Shown piece by piece: positions 54,087 through 60,972 of a stretch of 60,972 nucleotides of DNA. The notes beneath the pieces were generated by a model. That model did no database searches. It had not been told where the DNA came from and saw only the letters and a program-made list of their open reading frames with translations. Within the stretch, counting starts at the first letter, position 1, and each line of letters opens with the position of its first letter. The translations under genes and the position numbers were made by a program. This DNA comes from Oceanospirillaceae bacterium (lineage in GTDB: Bacteria > Pseudomonadota > Gammaproteobacteria > Pseudomonadales > Balneatricaceae), in the NCBI GenBank assembly GCA_013373085.1, contig JABXIM010000110.1:1-60972 (forward strand). Reading direction: 5' to 3'.

Positions 54087-56671
54087 CTCATTCATCCCAT
54101 TGTCATGAGCCCGGCCAAGGGGCCGATGTCGAACATAAGGGAAGGGTCCAGAACATTCGTCTGACCATAACCGGCGCCTCCTGCGGCGGCTGCGTCGGCA
54201 AGATCGAGAAGGCGTTGCAGGCGGTGGAAGGCGTCGAAGCCGCAACCTTCAAACTCGCCGAGCGGGAAGCGGTGGTGCACGGCCAGGTCGAGGCCGCGGC
54301 GCTGATCGAAGCGGTCGAAGCCGCCGGCTACGGCGCCTCCGAAATCACCGATGACGCGCAGGCCGAGTCGGACAAGACGCCGGTTGCGCCTTGCCATGGC
54401 GCGCCGGGAACCGAAAAACAGGCGCCCCGGGCGGCCACTGGTAACCCGATCCATCTGGCCGTGACCGGTGCCTCCTGTGCCAGCTGCGTCAGCAAGATCG
54501 AGAAGGCGTTGCAGGCGGTGGAAGGCGTCGAAGCCGCAACCTTCAATCTGGCCGACCGGGAGGCGGTGGTGCGCGGCCAGGTCGATGCGGCGGCGCTGAT
54601 CAAATCGGTTGAAGCGGCCGGCTATGGGGCGTCGGAGATTACCGACGAAGAGCAGTCCAGCGACGAAAAGGAGAAGGCCGAGGAAGCCTATTACCGCAAG
54701 CTGCTGCGGGAGATGACCATCGCGCTGGCGCTGGGTGTGCCGTTGATGGCGTACGGTCTGCTCGGCGGCGAGATGAACGTGGTGACCACCGGCGAGCGGC
54801 TGGTCTGGCTGGTGGTCGGTCTGGTCACGCTGGGCGTGATGGTCTTTGCCGGCAGCCATTTCTACATCGGCGCCTGGAAGTCGTTCAAGGCGCACAGCGC
54901 CAATATGGATACGCTGATCGCGCTGGGTACCGGGACCGCCTGGCTGTATTCGATGGTGGTGGTGATCGCGCCCGGCATCGTCCCGGAACTGGCGCGCCAC
55001 GTGTATTTCGAGGCCACGGCGATGATCATCGGCCTGATCGATCTGGGGTTGGCGCTCGAGATCAGGGCGCGCGGCCGCACCTCCCAGGCGATCAAGCGGC
55101 TGCTGGGTTTGCGGGCCAAGACCGCGCGCGTGGTGCGGGACGGCCGGGAGCAGGATATCCCGATCGAGTCGGTGCAGATCGACGATATCGTCCGGGTCCG
55201 TCCCGGTGAAAAAATTGCGGTAGATGGCGTCGTGACCGAAGGGCATACCAGCATCGACGAGTCGATGCTGACCGGCGAACCGATGCCGGTCGAGAAGGAC
55301 GCCGGCGACGAAGTGGTCGGCGGCACGCTCAACAAGTCCGGCTCGATCCTGTACCGGGCCACCCGTGTCGGCAAGGAGACCGCGCTGGCGCAGATCATCG
55401 CGATGGTGAAGCAGGCGCAGAACTCCCGCCCGCCGATCGGGCGGCTGGCCGATACCATCGCGTCGGTGTTCGTGCCGGTGGTGATGATCATTTCGGTACT
55501 GGCCGCGCTCTGCTGGTACAACTTCGGGCCAGTGCCCCAGGTGGCCTACATGCTGGTCACCGCGACCACGGTACTGATCATTGCCTGTCCCTGCGCGCTC
55601 GGCCTGGCGACACCGATGTCGGTGATGGTCGGCGTCGGCAAGGCGGCCGAAGCCGGCGTCCTGATCCGCAACGGTCAGGCGCTGCAGCAGGCCAGCAAGC
55701 TGAACATCATGGTGCTGGACAAGACCGGTACCATCACTGCCGGCCACCCGGAGGTGACCGAGGTGATTACCCGTAACGGCTTCGATGAAAGTGAACTGCT
55801 GCAGCTGGCCGCGAGCCTCGAGGCGGGATCCGAACACCCGCTGGCCCAGGCCATCGTCGAATCGGCGCAGGCGCGTGAACTTGACCTCGGTTCGCTCGAG
55901 GGTTTCAAGGCGATCGCCGGTCATGGCGTCGAAGGGTCCGTGAAGGGCCGGGCGCTGCTGTTCGGCAACCACAAGCTGATGAAAGACCGCGGGATCGATC
56001 TGGGGGATCTGCAGGCGAAGGCGCAGGAGCTGGCGGCTCAGGCGCGCACGCCGATGTATCTGGCCGTGGACAATCAGGCCGCAGGTATCATCGCGGTGGC
56101 GGATCCGATCAAGGAGGACTCGGTCGCGGCGATTCGCCGGATGCAGAAGCTCGGCCTCGAGGTGGTGATGATCACCGGCGATAACGAAGCCACGGCAAAG
56201 GCGGTGGCCGAGAAAGTCGGAATCAAACATTACTTCGCGGAGGTGCTGCCGGACGACAAACAGAACAAGGTGGCCGAGCTGCAGCAGCAGGGCAAGCTGG
56301 TCGGCATGACGGGCGATGGCATCAACGATGCGCCGGCCCTGGCGCAGGCCGATGTCGGCTTCGCCATCGGTACCGGTACCGACGTGGCGATCGAGAGCGC
56401 CGACGTGACGCTGATGCGCGGCTCGCTGCACGGCATCGCCGATGCGATCGCGATCTCGAAGGCGACGTTGCGCAATATCAAGCAGAACCTGTTCGGCGCC
56501 TTCGTCTACAACACACTCGGTATACCCTTTGCCGCGGGCGTACTCTATCCGTTCGTCGGCATTCTGCTCAATCCGGTGATCGCCGGCGCAGCGATGGCCT
56601 TTTCGTCGGTGACTGTCGTGACCAACGCCAATCGCCTGCGCCTGTTCAAGCCTTCGGAGGCGTCAGCGTGA
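54083..56671 (+). CDS. copA: Copper-exporting P1B-type ATPase
   Basis: 862 residues. A His-containing N-terminus ([11 protein letters not shown]) precedes two HMA domains with metal-binding cysteines Cys34/Cys37 (GASCGGC) and Cys132/Cys135 (GASCASC). These two domains are nearly identical and arose by recent duplication. The TM metal site is Cys502-Pro-Cys504; catalytic Asp546 is in DKTGTIT, with the HP motif in EHPLAQA and hinge [10 protein letters not shown]. The tail has NANRLRLFK. It exports Cu(I) from the cytoplasm. It overlaps merR (4 bp) and the small ORF at 56668. Confidence 0.95.
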   Translation: MTHSSHCHEPGQGADVEHKGRVQNIRLTITGASCGGCVGKIEKALQAVEGVEAATFKLAEREAVVHGQVEAAALIEAVEAAGYGASEITDDAQAESDKTPVAPCHGAPGTEKQAPRAATGNPIHLAVTGASCASCVSKIEKALQAVEGVEAATFNLADREAVVRGQVDAAALIKSVEAAGYGASEITDEEQSSDEKEKAEEAYYRKLLREMTIALALGVPLMAYGLLGGEMNVVTTGERLVWLVVGLVTLGVMVFAGSHFYIGAWKSFKAHSANMDTLIALGTGTAWLYSMVVVIAPGIVPELARHVYFEATAMIIGLIDLGLALEIRARGRTSQAIKRLLGLRAKTARVVRDGREQDIPIESVQIDDIVRVRPGEKIAVDGVVTEGHTSIDESMLTGEPMPVEKDAGDEVVGGTLNKSGSILYRATRVGKETALAQIIAMVKQAQNSRPPIGRLADTIASVFVPVVMIISVLAALCWYNFGPVPQVAYMLVTATTVLIIACPCALGLATPMSVMVGVGKAAEAGVLIRNGQALQQASKLNIMVLDKTGTITAGHPEVTEVITRNGFDESELLQLAASLEAGSEHPLAQAIVESAQARELDLGSLEGFKAIAGHGVEGSVKGRALLFGNHKLMKDRGIDLGDLQAKAQELAAQARTPMYLAVDNQAAGIIAVADPIKEDSVAAIRRMQKLGLEVVMITGDNEATAKAVAEKVGIKHYFAEVLPDDKQNKVAELQQQGKLVGMTGDGINDAPALAQADVGFAIGTGTDVAIESADVTLMRGSLHGIADAIAISKATLRNIKQNLFGAFVYNTLGIPFAAGVLYPFVGILLNPVIAGAAMAFSSVTVVTNANRLRLFKPSEASA

Positions 56672-56763
56672 GAATTCTGATCAATGGGGCAGGGTCGCTG
56701 GTATTCGATGTATCTGTGACTGATGAGCGGTTATGGCACGGCAGCCGGGAGGCAACAGCATGA
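56668..56763 (+). CDS. Possible 31-residue microprotein bridging copA and the cupredoxin gene
   Basis: A GTG start at 56668 overlaps the copA stop by 4 bp (GTGA) and the TGA stop overlaps the cupredoxin ATG (ATGA). GGAGG sits 7 bases before the GTG. The product would be [20 protein letters not shown]... with no family match. It could be a real small protein or a translational bridge to the next gene. Confidence 0.4.
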   Translation: MRILINGAGSLVFDVSVTDERLWHGSREATA

Positions 56764-57125
56764 GTATTCTCGTCAATCTGATCGGTCTGGCGTTGATCGC
56801 CGCCATTGTCTGGTGGTTCTGGCTGTACCAGCCCAAAGCGTCGGCGCAGTCGAAAAGTGGTGCCGTGGCCATTACCGTCGACGATGGCGTCTACAGCCCC
56901 AGCCGGGTCAGCGTCAAGCCGAACGAGCCGGTGGTGCTGCGCTTTCTGCGCAAGGACCCGAGTCCCTGCGCCGCCATGGTGATTTTCGACGATCTCGATA
57001 TCAGCGAGGAGCTGCCGGTCGGCAAACCGAAGGAGATCAGCCTGAAGGTCGACAAGCCGGGGACCTATGCGTTCACCTGTCAGATGAAGATGTACCGGGG
57101 CGAACTGGTTGTCGAAAACGAATGA
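56760..57125 (+). CDS. Membrane-anchored cupredoxin-domain protein
   Basis: 121 residues from the ATG at 56760 with GGGAGG upstream. One N-terminal TM helix (LIGLALIAAIVWWFWLY) anchors a periplasmic Cupredoxin_1 domain: DGVYSPSRVSVKPNEPVVLRFLRKDPSPCAAMVIF, then PGTYAFTCQMKMYRGELVV. The cysteines at PSPCAAMV and FTCQMKM replace the usual His-rich copper site, giving a Cys/Met-type ligand set expected to prefer Cu(I). It probably receives copper from the ATPase just upstream. Confidence 0.85.
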   Translation: MSILVNLIGLALIAAIVWWFWLYQPKASAQSKSGAVAITVDDGVYSPSRVSVKPNEPVVLRFLRKDPSPCAAMVIFDDLDISEELPVGKPKEISLKVDKPGTYAFTCQMKMYRGELVVENE

Positions 57126-57136
57126 GGCGTCGAATC

Positions 57137-57451
57137 ATGAACGATGAAAGACCGCCTTCACTCAGGATGAGCAGCCGTGGGCTGGTGGCGCTGGGCACCA
57201 TCGCAATCGCCATCCTGGGGTATCTGCTGGCGATGGAGCATCGCCAGCATCTGGCGTAATGGTTGCCCTATCTGATTGTGCTGGCCTGACCGCTGATGCA
57301 TCTGTTCATGCATCACGGCCACGACCACGGTCACGGCCACCGGGCTCATCGCCACGACGACGACCGACGCTACCGGGCCAGGACGCCGGCTTTTATCCCC
57401 CGGTTGCGGGACCCGGGTGGAATGGCGTCTAACCGAGGAGGATCGAAATGA
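57137..57451 (+). pseudogene. DUF2933-like small membrane protein gene broken by two in-frame stops
   Basis: The frame starts MNDERPPSLRMSSRGLVALG and a TM segment, then meets TAA (57257-57259) after MEHRQHLA, continues WLPYLIVLA, meets TGA (57287-57289) and resumes PLMHLFMHHGHDHGHGHRAH to 57451. The family reads about LLACPLMHLFMHGGH, so the TGA replaces a Cys codon (TGC/TGT). The intact protein would be a His-rich membrane peptide often encoded beside copper ATPases. Each stop is a probable point mutation. Confidence 0.75.
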
Positions 57452-57698
57452 CCGCAACACGTCACAAGCCCGGTGTTCGGGAAGCCCGTCTGGTGAAACG
57501 CCATCTGAGATTCAAGGCGCTGGATAGCGGCCGTGCCAGCGTCATCACCGACGAGATCCGCCGCTTGGGCGGCGTCGATTCGGTGGAGCTCGAGGCTGAT
57601 GCGCGGCGGCTCAACGTCGCTACGAATCTTCGGCGATCGTCAAGTTTATTCGTGAGGTGCAGGATGCCAACGGCATTGTAAACCAGCAGCACCACTGA
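57448..57698 (+). pseudogene. HMA-like small protein with a one-base frameshift
   Basis: The ATG at 57448 overlaps the previous stop. The product starts VKRHLRFKALDSGRASVITDEIRRLGGVDSVELEADARRLNV. Near 57620 one base is missing; the next frame continues YESSAIVKFIREVQDANG to a stop at 57696-57698, completing an HMA-fold (beta-alpha-beta-beta-alpha-beta) domain without CxxC. The unshifted frame stops at 57681 with a non-family tail. Probably inactive, unless programmed shifting occurs. Confidence 0.72.
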
Positions 57699-57849
57699 TG
57701 GTCTCGGCGTATGCCGTACGGGCCGGCAGTCAATGCCGATGAATGCCGGTGTGGCTCTGCGCAGGTCGAGTGGGTGAGCCCCGCGCGGACGCGGATATGT
57801 CAGATGACCGGCTCCCGGAGGTCGTCTCGGTAGTCCGCCGGGGTCTAAA

Positions 57850-57870
57850 CTCCAGTTTATCTGGAGGAGG
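57850..57870 (+). promoter_or_regulatory. Hairpin overlapping the ribosome-binding site of the permease gene
   Basis: CTCCAG (57850-57855), loop TTTAT, CTGGAG (57861-57866) pairs the 5' part of the GGAGGAGG ribosome-binding site (57863-57870). The ATG is at 57873. Folding would partly hide the site. Confidence 0.5.
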
Positions 57871-57872
57871 AC

Positions 57873-59129
57873 ATGGGGACACTTTCGCAGCAATGGCATC
57901 AGGCGGCACTCACAAGCAGCGGCTTTTTCTGGAGTGCGCTTTGGGCTTTCGCGCTGGGTTACCTGGTCAGTAGCCTGATTCAGGTGCTGGTGACCGAAAG
58001 GCGGATGCAACGGACGATGGGCAGCACCGGTGCACGCAGTGTCGCACTGGGCACTCTGTTCGGCTTCATATCCAGTTCGTGCAGCTTTGCCGCCTTGTCG
58101 ACGACCCGGGCGCTGTTCCAGAAGGGCGCAGGCCTGGTGCCCTCGCTGGCGTTCATGCTGGCGTCGACCAACCTGGTGATCGAGCTTGGCATTGTCATTG
58201 CGATCTTTCTAAGCTGGCAGTTCGTGATCGGCGAATACCTCGGCGGTATCCTGCTGATTCTGTTCGCCTGGCTGTTCGTTCGCCTGACCCGCCCCAGATT
58301 GCTGATCCAGGAGGCGCGGCAACAAGTCGGCGAGGACAGCGACGAAAGCGGCGAGGGCGATAACAGCTGGCGCGACAAGATCCGCTCGCGGGAGGGCTGG
58401 CGCCAGATCGGCCAGACCTATGTGATGGAATGGCAGATGGTCTGGAAAGACGTACTGATCGGCTTCACCGTCGCCGGCATTATCGCCGCCTTCGTGCCGG
58501 ACTCCTTTTTCGAGTCCTTGTTCGTCGGTTCAGGCAGGGAGAGCGACCCCGGATTCCTTGCGGTGCTGGCACAGACGGTGGTTGGCCCGGTCGCGGCCTT
58601 TTTCACCTTCATCGGCTCGATGGGCAATATCCCGCTGGCGGCACTGTTGTACGACCGAGGCGTCAGCTTTGCCGGCGTCATGGCGTTCATCTTTTCCGAC
58701 ATGGTGGTGCTGCCGGTGCTGCGTATCAATGCCGCCTATTATGGCTGGAAGATGGCGCTCTATATCCTGGCGCTGCTACTGTCGGGGTTGATTTGCGTCT
58801 CGCTGGTGCTGCACTACGGTTTCGCGGCCCTGGAGCTGTTGCCAAAAGCGACCGGAGAGGCGATTACCGAACGGGATTTCTTTCGCGTCGATTACGGGCT
58901 GGTACTGAACCTTTTGTTTCTCGCCATCTCGGCTTTGCTGGTCGTCGTCGCCCGCCAGTCCGGTGGCGACGGCGACGATGGCGGTCACTGCGAGCACCAT
59001 GGCGATGGCGGTCACGAACATCATCACCATGACGACGGCGCGCCGCTGTCCGATAAAGTGATGAACGGCCTGGTCATCGTCGCGCTGTTGTGGTTGATCG
59101 GCGGTCTGGTTGTGGCACCCTGGCTCTGA
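57873..59129 (+). CDS. ArsP-like permease with His-rich segment
   Basis: 418 residues, nine or more TM helices. It belongs to the PF03773-type permease group (YraQ/ArsP): GTLFGFISSSCSFAALSTTRALFQKGAGLVPSLAFMLASTNLVIELG carries the conserved SCS and second half-repeat FIGSMGNIPLAALLY. A charged loop follows TM4. The C-terminal segment before the last TM is His-rich (HCEHHGDGGHEHHHHDD). ArsP itself exports organoarsenicals; within a copper island and with a His-rich tail a metal-related role is more likely here. Confidence 0.82.
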   Translation: MGTLSQQWHQAALTSSGFFWSALWAFALGYLVSSLIQVLVTERRMQRTMGSTGARSVALGTLFGFISSSCSFAALSTTRALFQKGAGLVPSLAFMLASTNLVIELGIVIAIFLSWQFVIGEYLGGILLILFAWLFVRLTRPRLLIQEARQQVGEDSDESGEGDNSWRDKIRSREGWRQIGQTYVMEWQMVWKDVLIGFTVAGIIAAFVPDSFFESLFVGSGRESDPGFLAVLAQTVVGPVAAFFTFIGSMGNIPLAALLYDRGVSFAGVMAFIFSDMVVLPVLRINAAYYGWKMALYILALLLSGLICVSLVLHYGFAALELLPKATGEAITERDFFRVDYGLVLNLLFLAISALLVVVARQSGGDGDDGGHCEHHGDGGHEHHHHDDGAPLSDKVMNGLVIVALLWLIGGLVVAPWL

Positions 59130-59318
59130 GCCGGCGTACATCGAATGGCCGTGCGCCTGCTCGAGCGCGCCAGGCTGCTGCTCGCTTTATGTAGAGCCAC
59201 TACACCGCGCGACTCACGCCTTGACGTGAACCTGGACAGGGCTGCTGAGGGCGACATTACTTCGTGAAACGTTAGAAACATTAGCCTGGCCCGCTGAACA
59301 GGGCCGGCCCTTAAAGGC
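59130..59318. other. Intergenic region before the MFS gene
   Basis: The spacer has no supported gene. A small inverted repeat GTAGagccaCTAC lies near 59191-59203. It probably holds a promoter for the MFS gene. Confidence 0.35.
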
Positions 59319-60707
59319 ATGGTAAAGGTGAACGTTTCCCCGTTACAGGACCGGCGCTACCGGCATCTCTTTTCGGCGCAGGTCATCTCGCTTTTCGGTA
59401 CCGGTCTCACGACCGTGGCGCTGGCGCTGCTGGCGCACCAGGTCGCCGGTGGCCGGGCTGGCGAAGTGCTTGGCATCGCACTGGCGCTGAAGATGGTCGC
59501 CTACGTCTTCGTGGCACCGCTGATCGGCAGTTACGCCCAACAGTTGCCGCGTCGTACGCTGCTGGTATCGCTGGATCTGCTGCGCGCCTCCGCGGTGCTG
59601 GCCCTGCCGTTCATCACTGCGGTCTGGCAGATCTACTGCCTGGTGTTTTTGCTCAATGTGTTTTCGGCCGGCTTCACCCCAGTGTTCCAGGCCACGATTC
59701 CCGACATCATCCAGGACAAGCAGCAGTATGACCGCGCGCTCTCGTTCTCGCGGCTGGCCTACGATCTGGAAAACCTGCTGAGCCCGACAATCGCGGCGAT
59801 GCTGATCGCGCTGATGAGCTTCAACGCCCTGTTCGTGCTGAATGCTGTCGCCTTTGTCGCGTCCGCGCTGCTGGTGGTGTCCGTTGTGCTGCCCGGCCAA
59901 TCCCCGGACCACGGGAGCACCTTCTGGCATCGGGCGAAGCAGGGCATGAGGATCTACCTCAGGACGCCAAGGCTGCAGGGGCTTCTGGCGCTTTGCCTGG
60001 GTGTTGCTGCGGTTGGCTCGATGCAGATCGTCAACACCGTGGTTTATGTCAGGACCTATCTCGGTCTCGACGACACCTGGGTCGCCATTGCACTTGCCGC
60101 AGCGGGAGGAGGCTCGATGAGCGCGGCGCTGCTGATCCCCAAGGCGCTGCAAAAGGTTTCGGAACGCTCGTTGATGCTGGTTGGCGGTGCTGTCATGGCG
60201 GCAGCTGTGCTGCTCGGAACCCTCCAGCCTGATATCGCGGGGCTGATGGTACTCTGGTTACTGACAGGCTTTGGCAGCTCCCTGGTCCAGACCCCGGTGG
60301 GGCGGTTGCTGATCCGATCCTGTCACGAACCGGATCGACCAGCGGTGTTCGCGGCCCAGTTTTCGCTGTCCCACGCCTGCTGGCTGGTTGCCTATCCGCT
60401 CGCCGGCTGGATCGGTGCGAACCTGGGGCTTGTAGCCGCTTTCGCCGTAATGGGCGCCATCGCCCTGGCCTCGGCGTTAGTCGCGGTGATGCTGTGGCCG
60501 CCTCGAGAGCCGGACAGCCTCAAGCATGTTCATGTGGCGATGGATCACAGCCATCTGCATTATCACGATGAGCATCACCAGCATGCGCACGAAGGCTGGG
60601 AAGGGCCGGAGCCCCACAGCCACCCGCACCACCATGCGCCGATGAAACACCGGCACCGCCTGGTCATCGACGAACACCATCCCGACTGGCCGGTGCGGCA
60701 GCGATAG
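59319..60707 (+). CDS. MFS exporter with long His-rich C-terminal tail (NreB-like)
   Basis: 462 residues, about 12 TM helices in the first 400 (FSAQVISLFGTGLTTVALALLAHQVAGG is the MFS_3/NreB-type start). The last 65 residues contain about 20 His (HSHLHYHDEHHQHAHEGWEG, HSHPHHH). This arrangement is typical of NreB-type nickel exporters and other metal MFS proteins. With the neighbouring copper genes, export of copper or another divalent metal is the likely role; the metal is not determinable from sequence. Confidence 0.82.
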   Translation: MVKVNVSPLQDRRYRHLFSAQVISLFGTGLTTVALALLAHQVAGGRAGEVLGIALALKMVAYVFVAPLIGSYAQQLPRRTLLVSLDLLRASAVLALPFITAVWQIYCLVFLLNVFSAGFTPVFQATIPDIIQDKQQYDRALSFSRLAYDLENLLSPTIAAMLIALMSFNALFVLNAVAFVASALLVVSVVLPGQSPDHGSTFWHRAKQGMRIYLRTPRLQGLLALCLGVAAVGSMQIVNTVVYVRTYLGLDDTWVAIALAAAGGGSMSAALLIPKALQKVSERSLMLVGGAVMAAAVLLGTLQPDIAGLMVLWLLTGFGSSLVQTPVGRLLIRSCHEPDRPAVFAAQFSLSHACWLVAYPLAGWIGANLGLVAAFAVMGAIALASALVAVMLWPPREPDSLKHVHVAMDHSHLHYHDEHHQHAHEGWEGPEPHSHPHHHAPMKHRHRLVIDEHHPDWPVRQR

Positions 60708-60757
60708 CCCCCGGCAAATGGGCTGTTCGCGGATGAGAGGGAAACCAGGCGAAGAAA

Positions 60758-60972
60758 CCGCAGGATGGGCGGAGCCGCGATGGCACCCTATTGTCTGTTC
60801 GCAGAAGGTCTAACGCGACGTAACCCACCAGGGGCGCCGGCACGCGGGCCGGCTGATCGGTCGGTATCCGATGACGGGTTGCGCGATGCCCACAAACCGC
60901 AGAAGCCCCTGACGAAGCGACCCAGGCATCGCTTCACCCATCCTCCTATGCGGTCGTCGGTGTCAACCTCTG
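60758..60972. repeat. REP-like repeats at the window end
   Basis: AACCGCAGGATGGGCGGAGC ... GCGACGTAACCCACCAGG (60760-60835) matches the unit at 10324-10405, and a reverse half (CACCCATCCTCCTATGCGG, 60942-60960) closes a larger inverted pair. No gene is supported between 60708 and the end. Confidence 0.6.

Noticed and set aside
54092-56431. Long minus-strand frame of 779 codons opposite the copper ATPase
   Set aside because: It is an antisense shadow of a GC-rich gene, His/Arg/Asp-biased and without domains. The plus-strand ATPase is certain.
57287-57289. TGA at an expected Cys position, possible selenocysteine codon
   Set aside because: An in-frame TAA lies 10 codons upstream, and no SECIS-like structure is evident, so ordinary decay is simpler.

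Overview
The window is about 61 kb of high-GC (roughly 60%) bacterial chromosome. It starts inside gcvP and ends in a REP-like repeat past an MFS transporter gene. Gene content (GcvP ending in ICSC, SixA, CopRS/CopAB, FixLJ-type pair, Opp-type ABC system, bufferin operon) and pseudomonad-like REP palindromes point to a gammaproteobacterium, probably environmental or marine. I cannot name the genus from sequence alone. I saw no rRNA, tRNA, CRISPR array, intact transposase or prophage.

Layout. (1) 1-14.7 kb: gcvP, then single genes: a secreted M15 peptidase, a probable outer-membrane lipoprotein, a GNAT acetyltransferase, a membrane protein paired with a HExxH peptidase carrying SH3, a frameshifted pseudogene, an astacin-type protease, a large MscS-family channel and a small secreted protein. 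(2) 14.9-26.5 kb: sixA, then a sugar-acid-like catabolic set (SDR, amidohydrolase/lactonase, enolase-superfamily dehydratase, class II aldolase-like protein) with a complete oppABCDF-type transporter and an AraC regulator. The OppC subunit carries an unusual fibronectin-III-like insert. (3) 26.6-33.7 kb: two SDRs, DUF3237, a broken SDR, an FAD amine oxidase, an NCS1 permease and an HxlR regulator. (4) 33.9-42.4 kb: a minus-strand bufferin (copper-buffering peptide) operon, bufA-doxX-bufB-bufC, extended by an FMN glutamate-synthase-like enzyme and a YeeE/YedE protein, followed by a FixL/FixJ-like two-component pair. (5) 42.5-46.6 kb: AhpD-like protein, acyltransferase, class I fructose-bisphosphate aldolase, NTF2-like and DUF488 proteins. 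(6) 46.7-60.7 kb: a copper island with copI-copA-copB divergent from copRS, a decayed zone, then merR-copA(P1B ATPase)-cupredoxin, two broken small genes, an ArsP-like permease and an MFS exporter, both with His-rich segments.

The two copper regions would act together: CopRS senses periplasmic copper and drives the multicopper oxidase, CopB and the cupredoxin; the MerR protein drives the P1B ATPase; bufferin traps copper in the periplasm.

The most unusual structure is non-coding. Two families of small TA-flanked inverted-repeat elements (MITE-like) share the end GGGAACCT. One family folds into five consecutive hairpins, and its two copies in this window show compensatory base changes in two stems. 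A member of the other family sits between a CueR/MerR-type promoter and the merR start codon, so the copper-ATPase operon would carry a hairpin element in its leader. Several genes show decay: a collapsed ABC operon fused into one chimeric ORF, an NfeD tail, a copS relic, a deleted SDR, and frameshifted small copper genes.
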